Assembly: GCA_001917535.1 (NCBI GenBank)
Contig: MNEF01000020.1
Span: forward strand, 44,816-77,284
Source of the DNA: Candidatus Rokubacteria bacterium 13_1_40CM_69_27
GTDB lineage: Bacteria > Methylomirabilota > Methylomirabilia > Rokubacteriales > CSP1-6
Length of the DNA stretch: 32,469 nucleotides
Reading direction: 5' to 3'
Of the stretch, positions 24,584 through 32,146 are shown one piece after another (the first letter of the stretch is position 1; every line of letters begins with the position of its first letter). The position numbers and the translations under genes were made by a program. The notes under the pieces are model-generated. The model saw only the letters and a list, made by a program, of their open reading frames with translations, was not told where the DNA came from and made no database searches.

Positions 24584-24916
24584 CTACCCGATCCGGGCGC
24601 CCGGGGCGACGGGCGCGTCGGGATGGAGCAGGATCACCTCGCCGACCTCGTCATAGGCCCCCAGCACCAGCACCTCCGACACGAACGGGCCGATCGGCTT
24701 CGGCGGGAAGTTCACGACGGCGACGACGCGCCGGCCGATGAGGTCCTCCGGGCGGTAGTGGCGCGTGATCTGCGCGCTGGAGCGCTTGACGCCCAGGGAG
24801 CCGAAGTCGATCCAGAGCCGGTAGGCGGGACGGCGCGCCTCGGGAAACTCCCGGACGTCGGTCACGACGCCCACGCGCATGTCCACCTTCTCGAAGTCCG
24901 CCCAGCTGATCGTGAT
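24584..24916 (-). CDS. csaA: CsaA-type tRNA-binding/chaperone protein, apparently with an ATC start
   Basis: The conserved body reads SWADFEKVDMRVGVVTDV, FPEARRPAYRLWIDFG, KRSSAQITRHY and VVAVVNFPPKPIGPFVSEVL, the full CsaA/TRBP111-like OB fold, which binds tRNA and was described as a chaperone for export. Family members have about 110 residues. Counting back gives an ATC at 24916 and exactly 110 residues, but no ATG, GTG or TTG lies in this frame between there and 25060. The next candidates, GTG or ATG within VDMRVG, would cut off the first strand. Translation may be coupled to the spoIID-like stop 5 bases upstream. The start is therefore uncertain; the gene itself is not. Confidence 0.82.
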   Translation of the reverse strand: MTISWADFEKVDMRVGVVTDVREFPEARRPAYRLWIDFGSLGVKRSSAQITRHYRPEDLIGRRVVAVVNFPPKPIGPFVSEVLVLGAYDEVGEVILLHPDAPVAPGARIG

Positions 24917-24920
24917 GGCG

Positions 24921-26054
24921 TCAGCGCCTGTCGAGGAAGCCGAGCATCGTGCCCGGATAGTAGAACTCGAGGATCTTGCGGGCCGCGTAGCCCTGCTCGG
25001 CCATGCCCTTGGCGCCCCACTGGCAGAGACCCACGCCGTGGCCGTAGCCCCGGCCGGCAAAGCGCGCCACCTCGCGGTCCACGGCGACCGCGAAGAGCGT
25101 GCTCTTGAGCGTGTCGTAGCCGACGATGCGGCGGAAGTCGTTGCCCCGCAGCCGGACCACGCCGTGCGTGCCCCGCACGCTGACGAGGGTCGCCCGCAGC
25201 GACGGCGTCCGCTCCGTCACCTCGATGGCCCGCACGGTCCCCACGTCCGTCCCGTTGCGACGCAGCAGCTCGCTGAGCTGGGCCAGGCGGAGGTCGAGGG
25301 TCCAGTAGAAATGCGGCGAGCCCGCCGAGAACTGGCAGACCACCGGCTTGAGGGCCGGCATGTTGGGCGCCGCGAACACGGTGCGCGGGTCCTCCGTGTA
25401 GCCGCCGCTCTCGGTGTGATAGAAGGCCGGGAACAGCTCACCCTCCCAGCGCAGCACCTGTCCAGCGGTCTCCCGCACCGCGCCCCAGATCGGAGACGAG
25501 GGCGGCACGCGCCCGGCGTACTGCTGGTGCGCGGTGGACGCGGTGATGTGGTAGGGCTTGCCCGCGCCGATGATGCGGCGGTAGGCGGCGTAGGTGCGGG
25601 CGACGATCGCCTGGGCCCGGAGCGCCTCCCGGGGCCAGGCCTCGCCGGCCTCGGCGCGCACCACGCCCACGAGGTATTCCTCGAGCGGCAGCTCGTTGAC
25701 GATCGCGAAGCCCTCACCGTTCAGCAGCAGGTCCACCGCCGGGCCATATTCCCGCCCGCCCAGGCGCATGGGCTGCTCGCTGCGCAGCCGGAACGCGGGG
25801 GCCCGGTAACCGGCGATCTCGATGGCCGGGCCCGCCCACACCGCGCGCACGATATCCGCGCGCCAGCGGGGGCAGCCGTCGCAGCGGCCGGGCTCGCCCG
25901 GCCCGCCGGCGGGCAGCGCCGAGATCTCGATATCGGTGCCGCGCAACTCGGTCAGGCGGACGGACTCCTGGAGGGCCACGCGGATGGCGTCCGACGCCGA
26001 GGCGGGGACCGTGAGGACCGCCAGGAGCGCCAGCACTCCGACGAGGATCCTCAC
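24921..26054 (-). CDS. SpoIID/LytB domain protein (secreted peptidoglycan-processing enzyme)
   Basis: This 377-residue protein begins with a signal peptide (MRILVGVLALLAVLTVPASA). The SpoIID core follows: LEEYLVGVVRAEAGEAWPRE (Glu135 is the likely catalytic acid), ALRAQAIVARTYAAYR, FYHTESGGYTEDP, then RGYGHGVGLCQWGAKGMAEQ and ILEFYYPGT. SpoIID family enzymes are lytic transglycosylases acting on peptide-stripped glycan. In non-sporulating bacteria such proteins probably serve in cell division or wall turnover. A Cys pair (C58, C61) lies in an N-terminal insertion. The start is GTG at 26054, overlapping the DUF2905 stop. A spoIID gene beside ruvB and queA is common. Confidence 0.9.
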   Translation of the reverse strand: MRILVGVLALLAVLTVPASASDAIRVALQESVRLTELRGTDIEISALPAGGPGEPGRCDGCPRWRADIVRAVWAGPAIEIAGYRAPAFRLRSEQPMRLGGREYGPAVDLLLNGEGFAIVNELPLEEYLVGVVRAEAGEAWPREALRAQAIVARTYAAYRRIIGAGKPYHITASTAHQQYAGRVPPSSPIWGAVRETAGQVLRWEGELFPAFYHTESGGYTEDPRTVFAAPNMPALKPVVCQFSAGSPHFYWTLDLRLAQLSELLRRNGTDVGTVRAIEVTERTPSLRATLVSVRGTHGVVRLRGNDFRRIVGYDTLKSTLFAVAVDREVARFAGRGYGHGVGLCQWGAKGMAEQGYAARKILEFYYPGTMLGFLDRR

Positions 26055-26266
26055 CGGCGGCCGATCAACCAGAACAGGAGCGTCAGGACGACGCTCAGCA
26101 GGAGGGAGGTCGCCAGCGGGAAGTAGAAGGTCCAGTTGCCGCGCTGAATATAGATGTCGCCCGGCAGCCGCCCGACCCAGGGGATCCGCCCCGCCAGCGC
26201 CAGGGCCGCCCCGGCGGCGGCGATCAGGAGCCCGAAGACGATCAGGAGCTTGCCGACATCGCTCAT
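26051..26266 (-). CDS. DUF2905-like two-helix membrane protein
   Basis: The 71-residue protein has a first membrane helix at about 6-26 (LLIVFGLLIAAAGAALALA), then the conserved connector GRIPWVGRLPGDIYIQRGNW, and a second helix near 47-68. This matches the small DUF2905 family, of unknown function, often found next to ruvB. The ATG overlaps the ruvB stop (ATGA) and the stop overlaps the spoIID-like GTG, so it is tightly coupled on both sides. Confidence 0.87.
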   Translation of the reverse strand: MSDVGKLLIVFGLLIAAAGAALALAGRIPWVGRLPGDIYIQRGNWTFYFPLATSLLLSVVLTLLFWLIGRR

Positions 26267-27318
26267 TCGAACAACCCGCCTTGGCCCGTGGCCGAGGCCC
26301 CCGCCGGAGGCTGCTTGCCCAGGTGCGCGTAGGTCTCGCGGGTCACGCGCCGTCCCCCGGGGGTGCGGACAAGGAGCCCGATCTTCAGGAGGTACGGCTC
26401 CACCAGCTCAGTGAGCGACTCTGCCTCATCATTGATGGTCGCCGCCACCGCCTCGATCCCGACCGGGCCGCCTCCGTAGTGCTCGATGATCGCGGCCAGG
26501 AAGCGGCGATCGAGGCGGTCGAGCCCGCGGGCGTCCACTCCCTCGCGATCGAGGGCGTCGTGGGCGATCCCGGAGGTGATCGCGCCGTCGCCGGTCACCT
26601 GGGCGTAGTCGCGAACGCGCCGGAGCAGCCGGTTGACGATCCGCGGCGTGCCGCGCGCGCGGCGGGCGATCTCGGCGGCGCCGGCGGCATCGATGGCGGC
26701 GCCGAGGATCGAGGCCGAGCGCGTCACGATGCGCTCCAGCTCCGGCTCCGAGTAGAAGTCGAGGTGATGGAAGATCCCGAAGCGCTCGCGGAGGGGCGCC
26801 GAAAGCATGCCGGGCCGCGTGGTGGCGGCGACCAGCGTGAACGGGTGCAGCGCGTACTTCAGCGTGCGCGCGTGCATGCCCCGGTCGATGACGAAGTTGA
26901 CGGCGAAGTCTTCCATCGCCGGATAGAGCAGCTCCTCCACGGCCCGAGGCAGCCGGTGCACCTCATCGATGAACAGCACGTCGTTCTCGTTGAGGTTGGT
27001 GAGGATGCCCATCAGATCGGCGCCGCGCTCGATGGCCGGTCCCGACGTCGTCACCAGATTGGTGGTCATCTCGTTGGCGATGACGCCCGCCAGCGTCGTC
27101 TTGCCGAGGCCGGGCGGACCGTAGAGGAGCACATGGTCCACGCACTCGCCACGCCGCCGGGCTGCCTCGACCGACACGCGGAGGCTGGCCACCGCCTGCT
27201 CCTGTCCCACGTACTCGTCGAAGGAACGCGGGCGGAGCTGGCGCTCGAACTGCGCCTCCTCCGGCGCCGCCACCCGGCTGAGGATCTTCGCGTCGTCGGG
27301 CGCCGCGGCCGCGCTCAC
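26263..27318 (-). CDS. ruvB: Holliday junction branch migration helicase RuvB
   Basis: This 351-residue AAA+ motor drives branch migration with RuvA. Features in order: the N-terminal LRPRSFDEYVGQEQ, Walker A LLYGPPGLGKTTLA, TSGPAIERGADL, Walker B FIDEVHRL, sensor region HPFTLVAATTRPGMLSAPLR with the arginine finger nearby, and a C-terminal winged helix ending RVTRETYAHLG. Length is normal with an extra alanine-rich start. The GTG at 27318 overlaps the ruvA stop as GTGA. Confidence 0.97.
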   Translation of the reverse strand: MSAAAAPDDAKILSRVAAPEEAQFERQLRPRSFDEYVGQEQAVASLRVSVEAARRRGECVDHVLLYGPPGLGKTTLAGVIANEMTTNLVTTSGPAIERGADLMGILTNLNENDVLFIDEVHRLPRAVEELLYPAMEDFAVNFVIDRGMHARTLKYALHPFTLVAATTRPGMLSAPLRERFGIFHHLDFYSEPELERIVTRSASILGAAIDAAGAAEIARRARGTPRIVNRLLRRVRDYAQVTGDGAITSGIAHDALDREGVDARGLDRLDRRFLAAIIEHYGGGPVGIEAVAATINDEAESLTELVEPYLLKIGLLVRTPGGRRVTRETYAHLGKQPPAGASATGQGGLFE

Positions 27319-27974
27319 GAGGTCTTGGCCCCCCGGTAGATCTCGTCGAACAGCTCTTCGGCGCTCCCGATGGCCGGCCGGCGCCGGAAGGCGTCCTCGA
27401 TGAGCTGCGAGGCCTCGCTCGGACGGTGGCCCAGCTGCTTGACGAGGACCTCCCAGACGAGCTCCCGGAGCCCGTCGCCCTCCGGGGGCGGGCCGATCGT
27501 CACCGGCGCCGGCTCACCCCCGGCGGCCGGGCCCGCCACCAGCGCGAACTTCGCCACCTTGCCGTGGAGCTGGGCCACGATGTTCTTGGCCTTCTGGGGG
27601 CCGATCCCGGGCAGCGAGCGCAGATACTTCTCGTCCTGGCGGGCGATCGCCGCCGCCACCTCCGCCACCGGCACGGCCAGCGCCCGGGCGGCCACCATCG
27701 GTCCCATGTCCTTCACGGTGATGAGTTTCTCGAAGAACTCCTTGTCGAGCTCGGCCGTGAAGCCGATGAGCACTGGGCGCGGCTGATCGCGGGTGGCATG
27801 GTAATGGGTGACGAGGCTCAGCTCGCTCGCCTTGTCGCCGTCGTCCGCCGTGAGGTGGTCGAGCTCGCGCAGCACGATGGGCGGCAGGAAGACCTCGTAG
27901 CCGATGCCCCCCGTCTCCAGCACGATCCGGTCCTCGAGGCGGCGGCGAAGCCGACCCGTGAGCGACGCGATCAC
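27315..27974 (-). CDS. ruvA: Holliday junction DNA-binding protein RuvA
   Basis: The 219-residue protein starts MIASLTGRLRRRLEDRIVLE (GTG at 27974), the N-terminal OB-fold opening. Helix-hairpin-helix motifs follow: ITVKDMGPMVAARALA and LRSLPGIGPQKAKNIVAQL. After a flexible Pro/Gly-rich linker comes the domain III RuvB-binding end, GHRPSEASQLIEDAF. Its start overlaps the ruvC stop by 4 bases and its stop overlaps ruvB, giving the classic ruvC-ruvA-ruvB unit. Confidence 0.95.
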   Translation of the reverse strand: MIASLTGRLRRRLEDRIVLETGGIGYEVFLPPIVLRELDHLTADDGDKASELSLVTHYHATRDQPRPVLIGFTAELDKEFFEKLITVKDMGPMVAARALAVPVAEVAAAIARQDEKYLRSLPGIGPQKAKNIVAQLHGKVAKFALVAGPAAGGEPAPVTIGPPPEGDGLRELVWEVLVKQLGHRPSEASQLIEDAFRRRPAIGSAEELFDEIYRGAKTS

Positions 27975-28447
27975 CGGAGGTGCCCGAGGCGGGACAGACC
28001 CGTGAGCGCCAGCGCCAGCGCGTCGGCCACGTGGGAGGAGCGGGGCGGCTCGGCTAGGCCCAGCAACCGCTGCACGCCGCGCTGGATCTGCTCCTTGGCG
28101 GCGGCGCCGTTGCCGGTGACGGTGCGTTTGACCTCGGCGGGCGCCAGCGGCAGCACCGCGATGTCCCGCTGGCCAGCAGCCAGACAGACCACGCCGCGCG
28201 CGTGGGCCATGAGGAGCGCCGTGCGGGGGAAGCGGTACTCCGAGTAGAGGTCCTCGAGAACGAGCGCGGTCGGCGCATGCTTGTCGAGCAGGCGCCACAC
28301 GCCGTCGTAGATGGCCCGGACGCGCTCCTCGAGCGCCAGGTCGGCCCGCGTCTCGATGACGCCGGAGTCCAGCACGGTGACGCCGGCGGGGGCCGACTCG
28401 ATCACGCCGTAACCGGTGCCGACGAGGCCCGGGTCGATGCCGAGCAC
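27971..28447 (-). CDS. ruvC: Crossover junction endodeoxyribonuclease RuvC
   Basis: This 158-residue nuclease cuts Holliday junctions. The catalytic acids are visible: Asp5 in LGIDPGLVGTGYG, Glu in LVLEDLYSEYRFPRTALLMA, and the C-terminal pair in HVADALALAL. I place the start at GTG 28447 (usual sequence M-R-V-L-G-I-D-P-G), because no other start codon lies in frame after the yebC stop at 28479; the upstream reading overlaps yebC and is not conserved. The gap to yebC is 31 bases. YebC-RuvCAB is a frequent bacterial cluster. Confidence 0.93.
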   Translation of the reverse strand: MLGIDPGLVGTGYGVIESAPAGVTVLDSGVIETRADLALEERVRAIYDGVWRLLDKHAPTALVLEDLYSEYRFPRTALLMAHARGVVCLAAGQRDIAVLPLAPAEVKRTVTGNGAAAKEQIQRGVQRLLGLAEPPRSSHVADALALALTGLSRLGHLR

Positions 28448-28478
28448 GCGAGCGCCGCCGGGGCCGCCTGCCGGCCGC

Positions 28479-29231
28479 TCAGGCGGCCGAAATGGCCTCG
28501 ATGACCTCGTCCGGAATGTCGTAGTTCGCGTAAACCGCTTGGACGTCGTCCAGCTCCTCAAGCGCCTCGACGAGGCGCAGGACCGCGGGTGCGTCCTTGC
28601 CCTCGACCCGGACGGTCGACTGCGGGACGAACATCACCTCTGCCTGGAGCACCGGTACGCGGTTCTTCTCGAGCCCGGCGCGTACCGCGTCCATTTCACC
28701 AGGAGCGGTGGTGATCTCGAAAACTTTTTCCACGCGCTTCATGTCGGTGGCGCCGGCGTCCAGCGCCTGGGCCAGGAGGTCGTCCTCGCCGATCTTCTCG
28801 GCGTCGACCTGGATCACCCCCTTGCGGTCGAACATCCAGGCCACGGCGCCCGAGGAGCCCATGTGGCCGCCGAACTTCTCGAAGGTGTGCCGGAGCTCGG
28901 GCGCCGTGCGGTTGCGGTTGTCGGTGAGGACCCGGATCATCAGGGCCACGCCGCCGGCGCCGTACCCCTCGTACGTGATCTCCTCGTACGCCTCGCCCGG
29001 CAGTTCCCCCGTGCCCTTCTGGATGGCCCGTTTGATGTTCTCCTGCGGCATGTTGGCTTCTTTGGCGGCCTCGATGGCCGCCTTCAGGCGCATGTTGGCC
29101 TTGGGGTCGCCGCCGCCGCTGCGAGCGGCCACCGTGATCTCGCGCAGGATCTTGGAGAACAGCTTGCCGCGCTGGACGTCGGTCTTGGCCTTCTTCCGCT
29201 TGATCTGGGCCCAGCGAGAGTGTCCTGACAT
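28479..29231 (-). CDS. yebC: YebC/PmpR-family DNA-binding or translation factor
   Basis: The 250-residue protein begins MSGHSRWAQIKRKKAKTDVQ, the universal YebC start, and continues with RGKLFSKILREITVAARSGG, ANMPQENIKRAIQKGTGEL, YEGYGAGGVALMIRVLTDNR, GGHMGSSGAVAWMFDRKGVI and the C-terminal LEELDDVQAVYANYDI. The family was described as transcription regulators; some members have since been shown to help ribosomes at proline stretches. The ATG at 29231 has GGAGG upstream and lies 4 bases from the thioesterase stop. Confidence 0.96.
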   Translation of the reverse strand: MSGHSRWAQIKRKKAKTDVQRGKLFSKILREITVAARSGGGDPKANMRLKAAIEAAKEANMPQENIKRAIQKGTGELPGEAYEEITYEGYGAGGVALMIRVLTDNRNRTAPELRHTFEKFGGHMGSSGAVAWMFDRKGVIQVDAEKIGEDDLLAQALDAGATDMKRVEKVFEITTAPGEMDAVRAGLEKNRVPVLQAEVMFVPQSTVRVEGKDAPAVLRLVEALEELDDVQAVYANYDIPDEVIEAISAA

Positions 29232-29235
29232 CGCC

Positions 29236-30207
29236 CTAACCTCCAATGGCGGCCTGGAGCCGCTTCACCCGCTCCAGGCGCAGCTCGCGTCGCGCCAGGG
29301 CCGCGTCCCAACGCCGCCGCTCGGCCGGGGTCTCCGGCGTGAACGGCGGGCATGGGCGCGGCCGCCGATCGGGCCCGAGGTGCACGAAGGTCAGAAAGGC
29401 CGTGCACGCGTGGCGTATCTCGCCGGTCCAGGGCTTTTCCGCCAGGACCTTGACGCCGATCTCGAGCGAGGAGGTCCCGACGTGATTCAACCCGGCTTTG
29501 AACGTGACCACCTCGCGCGTGAAGATCGGCGAGTAGAAGTCCATGGCGTCCAGGCACGCGGTCATCACCAGACCCCGGCAGTAGCGCATCGACAGGATCC
29601 CGCCCGCCTCGTCGAGCGCCCGCAGCATCTTGCCGGGGAACAGCATGTTGCCGAACAGGGCATCTTCGGGGAGCACGGGCCGCACCGACTCGAACCGCCA
29701 CCGGATGTCGTCGTCACTCCCGGTGTCGCTGACGCGCGCCGCCTTCTGGGCGAAGCGGACCAGACGCTGCTCGCGCCGCCGGCGGGCGGCCTCGACGAGC
29801 GCCTCCTCGGCCGCGTCGGCCGGCGCGATCTTGTCGTGGACGGATCGCGGACGGGCGTCCTCGTCCACACTGACGAAGACCAGATGGGAGTTCAGGGTGA
29901 CGCTGCGCTCAGCCGTGGCGACGTTCTCCGCCCACACCCGCACCCCCACCTCGAGCGAGGTGCGCCCCACGTATTCCACCTGGGCGCGCAGGATAGCGAT
30001 CTCACCCACCTTGACCGGATGGAGGAAGTCGATGTCGTCCATCGCCCCCAGCACGACGTTGCCGTGGGCCAGGCGGGCCGCCGTCAGCGTGCCGGCCTCG
30101 GTGATCCACTCCATCATCCGGCCGCCGTGGATCTGCCCGGGCGCCCCCGCGTGTTCGGGGAACACCCAGTGGATCTTCTCGACGGTGGTCTCCGCGATCG
30201 TCGGCAT
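29236..30207 (-). CDS. Double-hotdog acyl-CoA thioesterase
   Basis: The 323-residue protein contains two hotdog domains. The first has IHWVFPEHAGAPGQIHGGRM, then MEWITEAGTLTAARLAHGNV and DDIDFLHPVKVGEIA. The second, from about residue 180, has FGNMLFPGKMLRALDEAGGI and FYSPIFTREVVTFKAGLNHV with CTAFLTFVHLG. Tandem hotdog proteins of this type hydrolyse acyl-CoA esters; chain-length preference is unknown. I chose the ATG at 30207 (MPTIAETTVEKIHW), since upstream codons are not conserved and AGGAAC lies at good distance. It is the first gene of the minus-strand super-operon. A GC hairpin sits in its leader. Confidence 0.88.
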   Translation of the reverse strand: MPTIAETTVEKIHWVFPEHAGAPGQIHGGRMMEWITEAGTLTAARLAHGNVVLGAMDDIDFLHPVKVGEIAILRAQVEYVGRTSLEVGVRVWAENVATAERSVTLNSHLVFVSVDEDARPRSVHDKIAPADAAEEALVEAARRRREQRLVRFAQKAARVSDTGSDDDIRWRFESVRPVLPEDALFGNMLFPGKMLRALDEAGGILSMRYCRGLVMTACLDAMDFYSPIFTREVVTFKAGLNHVGTSSLEIGVKVLAEKPWTGEIRHACTAFLTFVHLGPDRRPRPCPPFTPETPAERRRWDAALARRELRLERVKRLQAAIGG

Positions 30208-30227
30208 ACGGTTCCTGAAAGACAGGA

Positions 30228-30248
30228 GCCCCCAGACGGGACGGGGGC
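30228..30248 (-). promoter_or_regulatory. Hairpin in the thioesterase leader
   Basis: GCCCCC (30228-30233) pairs with GGGGGC (30243-30248) around a 9-base loop, about 20 bases before the thioesterase ATG. It may be an attenuator or the terminator of the upstream gene. On the minus strand TTGCGT and TTACAA, 17 bases apart, lie just before it and could be a weak promoter. Confidence 0.35.
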
Positions 30249-30325
30249 ACGGCCCTTTGTAACACGGGCACGCGCGCCCACGCAATCGCGGGCGGGCCGT
30301 GTGGTCGCCTGGCTGGAGAGATAGC

Positions 30326-30342
30326 CGCCGCCCGGCGCGGCG
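30326..30342 (-). terminator. Terminator candidate after the solute-binding protein gene
   Basis: CGCCGC (30326-30331) pairs with GCGGCG (30337-30342), with a 5-base loop, starting 5 bases past the stop at 30348 on the minus strand. No T-run follows, so strength is uncertain. Confidence 0.4.
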
Positions 30343-30347
30343 GGCGC

Positions 30348-31907
30348 TCAGGGGCGCGGGGTCGGTGCTTCGAGCCACACCGTCGAGAGGCGGTGGAAGC
30401 CTGAGGGGTGCAGGCGAAGGCCCCGAACGTCGGGCCGCGCCACGGCCCAGAGTAGGTGCACGTACAGCGGAATCCAGGGCAACTCATCGGACAGCATCGC
30501 CTGCGCACGCTGGTAGAGCCGCTGACGCTCCGGCCGGAAAGACAGTTGGCTGGCGCGGATCAGGGCGTCGTCGAGCCGCGGGTTCCGATAAAACGAGAAG
30601 TTGAGCGCCTGCCGTCCCCGGCTCGCCCCCTCGCTCGTCGACAGCGGGTAGAGGAGGAGGTGTGGATCGCCGGCGGCGACGCTCGCTTCGGCGAGCACCA
30701 GGTCGTGCTCGCCGGCGGCGCGGGCGGCCGCGGTGACCTGTTCGGATTCCACGCGGAGTTTCACGGGGATGTCGGCCCCCTGCAGGCTGACCTGCAGCGC
30801 CTCGGCAACCGCGCGCATGTGCACGGGCCCGCCTTCACTCGACGCCAGCAGGGTCGGGGTGAACCCCTGCGGCCAGCTCCCCTCCTTCAGGAGGGTGGCC
30901 ACCGTCCTGCGGGTGCCGCCCAGGAGCGGCCACCCCTCGCGCCGCGCCCACACGCCCGGGGGGAGGAACGACTGCAGCGGGACGGCCGCGCGGTCGAGCG
31001 CGATCCCGAGGACTGCCGGGTCGATCGCGGCTGCGACCGCCTGGCGGATCTTCTTGCGGGAGAACGGCTCCTTCTCGGTCTGGAACGCCAGGTAGCCGAC
31101 GCGCGGACCCGGAATCGAGAGCGTCCACTGCGCGCGGCGAGGCGGCTCCGCCGGGAACCACACGTCGAGCGCCCCCGCGTCGAACTCCGCCTCGGCGTGG
31201 TCATCGGTGGCCACGTCGAGGAAGACGAGGCGGTCGGCCCGGGGCGGCCCCGCCCAGTGGCCGGGGACGGCCTCCAGGGTGAGCCGTCCGCTGGACGCGT
31301 CGACGATGCGGTAGGGCCCAGTACCGACGAGGCGGTCGCCGCCCTCGGGCGCCGTCGTCTGTCGCGCCACCCCGAACCCCGGATGGGCAAGCACCGTCAA
31401 CAGCGGTGCGTACGGCTGGACGAGGGTGAACTGCACCGTGCGGGCGTCGACCGCGCGCACCTCCTTCACGACGCCCGGCGCGCCGCGGAGCAGCGCCGCC
31501 CATACGGCGGCGGCGGGCTGAGTGCCCACGCGGAGGTGCCGGTCGAAGCTCGCCGCCACCGCTGTGGCGGTGAGTGCCGTTCCGTCATGAAAGCGCACAT
31601 TGTCACGCAGGGTGAAACTCCAGACCAGGCCGTCGCGTGACGCGCTCCAGCGCGTGGCGAGGGCCGGCTCGATATCGGTCGTGCCTTCGCGATATGTCAC
31701 GAGTGTGTCGAAAATCTGCCGCGCGATCAGCGGGACGGCGCCCTCGAGCGTGGTGCCGAGATCGATCGCCGTGGAAAGCCCCGGGACACCGATGCGGACT
31801 TCACGCCGTGGCGCCGTCGTCCCAGGTTGGGCGGAAAGAGCGGGCGGCAATACGAAAAACGCGGCGACCGCGATCCAGAGCACGCCGACCGTGCGGGGCC
31901 CGAGCAT
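30348..31907 (-). CDS. ABC transporter substrate-binding protein, peptide/nickel family 5
   Basis: The 519-residue protein has a signal peptide (LWIAVAAFFVLPPALSA, cleavage near residue 26) and the family 5 pattern: IFDTLVTYREGTTDIEPALA, TRWSASRDGLVWSFTLRDNV, RFHDGTALTATAVAASFDRH, LVGTGPYRIV, then KKIRQAVAAAIDP and a C-terminal segment YQRAQAMLSDELPWIPLYVH. These periplasmic proteins deliver oligopeptides, nickel or other solutes to an ABC importer; the ligand here is unknown and no permease or ATPase genes adjoin it. It is a single-gene unit, divergent from the proteasomal ATPase gene. No ribosome site precedes the ATG; a TATAAG lies just 6 bases upstream. Confidence 0.9.
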   Translation of the reverse strand: MLGPRTVGVLWIAVAAFFVLPPALSAQPGTTAPRREVRIGVPGLSTAIDLGTTLEGAVPLIARQIFDTLVTYREGTTDIEPALATRWSASRDGLVWSFTLRDNVRFHDGTALTATAVAASFDRHLRVGTQPAAAVWAALLRGAPGVVKEVRAVDARTVQFTLVQPYAPLLTVLAHPGFGVARQTTAPEGGDRLVGTGPYRIVDASSGRLTLEAVPGHWAGPPRADRLVFLDVATDDHAEAEFDAGALDVWFPAEPPRRAQWTLSIPGPRVGYLAFQTEKEPFSRKKIRQAVAAAIDPAVLGIALDRAAVPLQSFLPPGVWARREGWPLLGGTRRTVATLLKEGSWPQGFTPTLLASSEGGPVHMRAVAEALQVSLQGADIPVKLRVESEQVTAAARAAGEHDLVLAEASVAAGDPHLLLYPLSTSEGASRGRQALNFSFYRNPRLDDALIRASQLSFRPERQRLYQRAQAMLSDELPWIPLYVHLLWAVARPDVRGLRLHPSGFHRLSTVWLEAPTPRP

Positions 31908-31919
31908 GATTTTCTTATA
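31908..31919 (-). promoter_or_regulatory. -10 box directly before the solute-binding protein start (possible leaderless mRNA)
   Basis: On the minus strand TATAAG (31919-31914) is followed by AAAATC and then the ATG at 31907. Transcription from this box would start at or within a base or two of the ATG. There is no Shine-Dalgarno sequence. No convincing -35 box is seen at 17 bases. Confidence 0.4.
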
Positions 31920-31957
31920 CGTGGAACCCGAGCGATGCGCTACCCGTTTCGAAGGCA

Positions 31958-32025
31958 GACGTGATGGGTGGCATCCGGTACGGAATTTGCTCTCTCCGAG
32001 GGCAAGGAGATTCGACGTGATGGGT
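31958..32025. repeat. Pair of 12-bp direct repeats in the divergent promoter region
   Basis: GACGTGATGGGT occurs exactly at 31958-31969 and 32014-32025, 56 bases apart (between five and six helical turns). They lie between the divergent solute-binding protein and ATPase genes, upstream of both promoters, so a regulator site is possible. The rest of the 239-bp gap shows no gene. Confidence 0.5.
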
Positions 32026-32052
32026 CACACGAGCGGTAAACGCCCCTGAACC

Positions 32053-32081
32053 TTGACTTTCTTTTTTCCAGCCGCCATACT
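32053..32081 (+). promoter_or_regulatory. Promoter of the proteasomal ATPase gene
   Basis: TTGACT (32053-32058) and CATACT (32076-32081) are separated by 17 bases, matching 5/6 and 4/6 consensus positions. A T-rich spacer (CTTTTTT) adds to the signal. Transcription would start near 32088, about 59 bases before the ATG. Confidence 0.6.
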
Positions 32082-32146
32082 CAATTCACGAGCTGGATGA
32101 TCGTGCGCATGCCGTTCACCTGGCGCCGGGACAGAAGGGATGGGCT

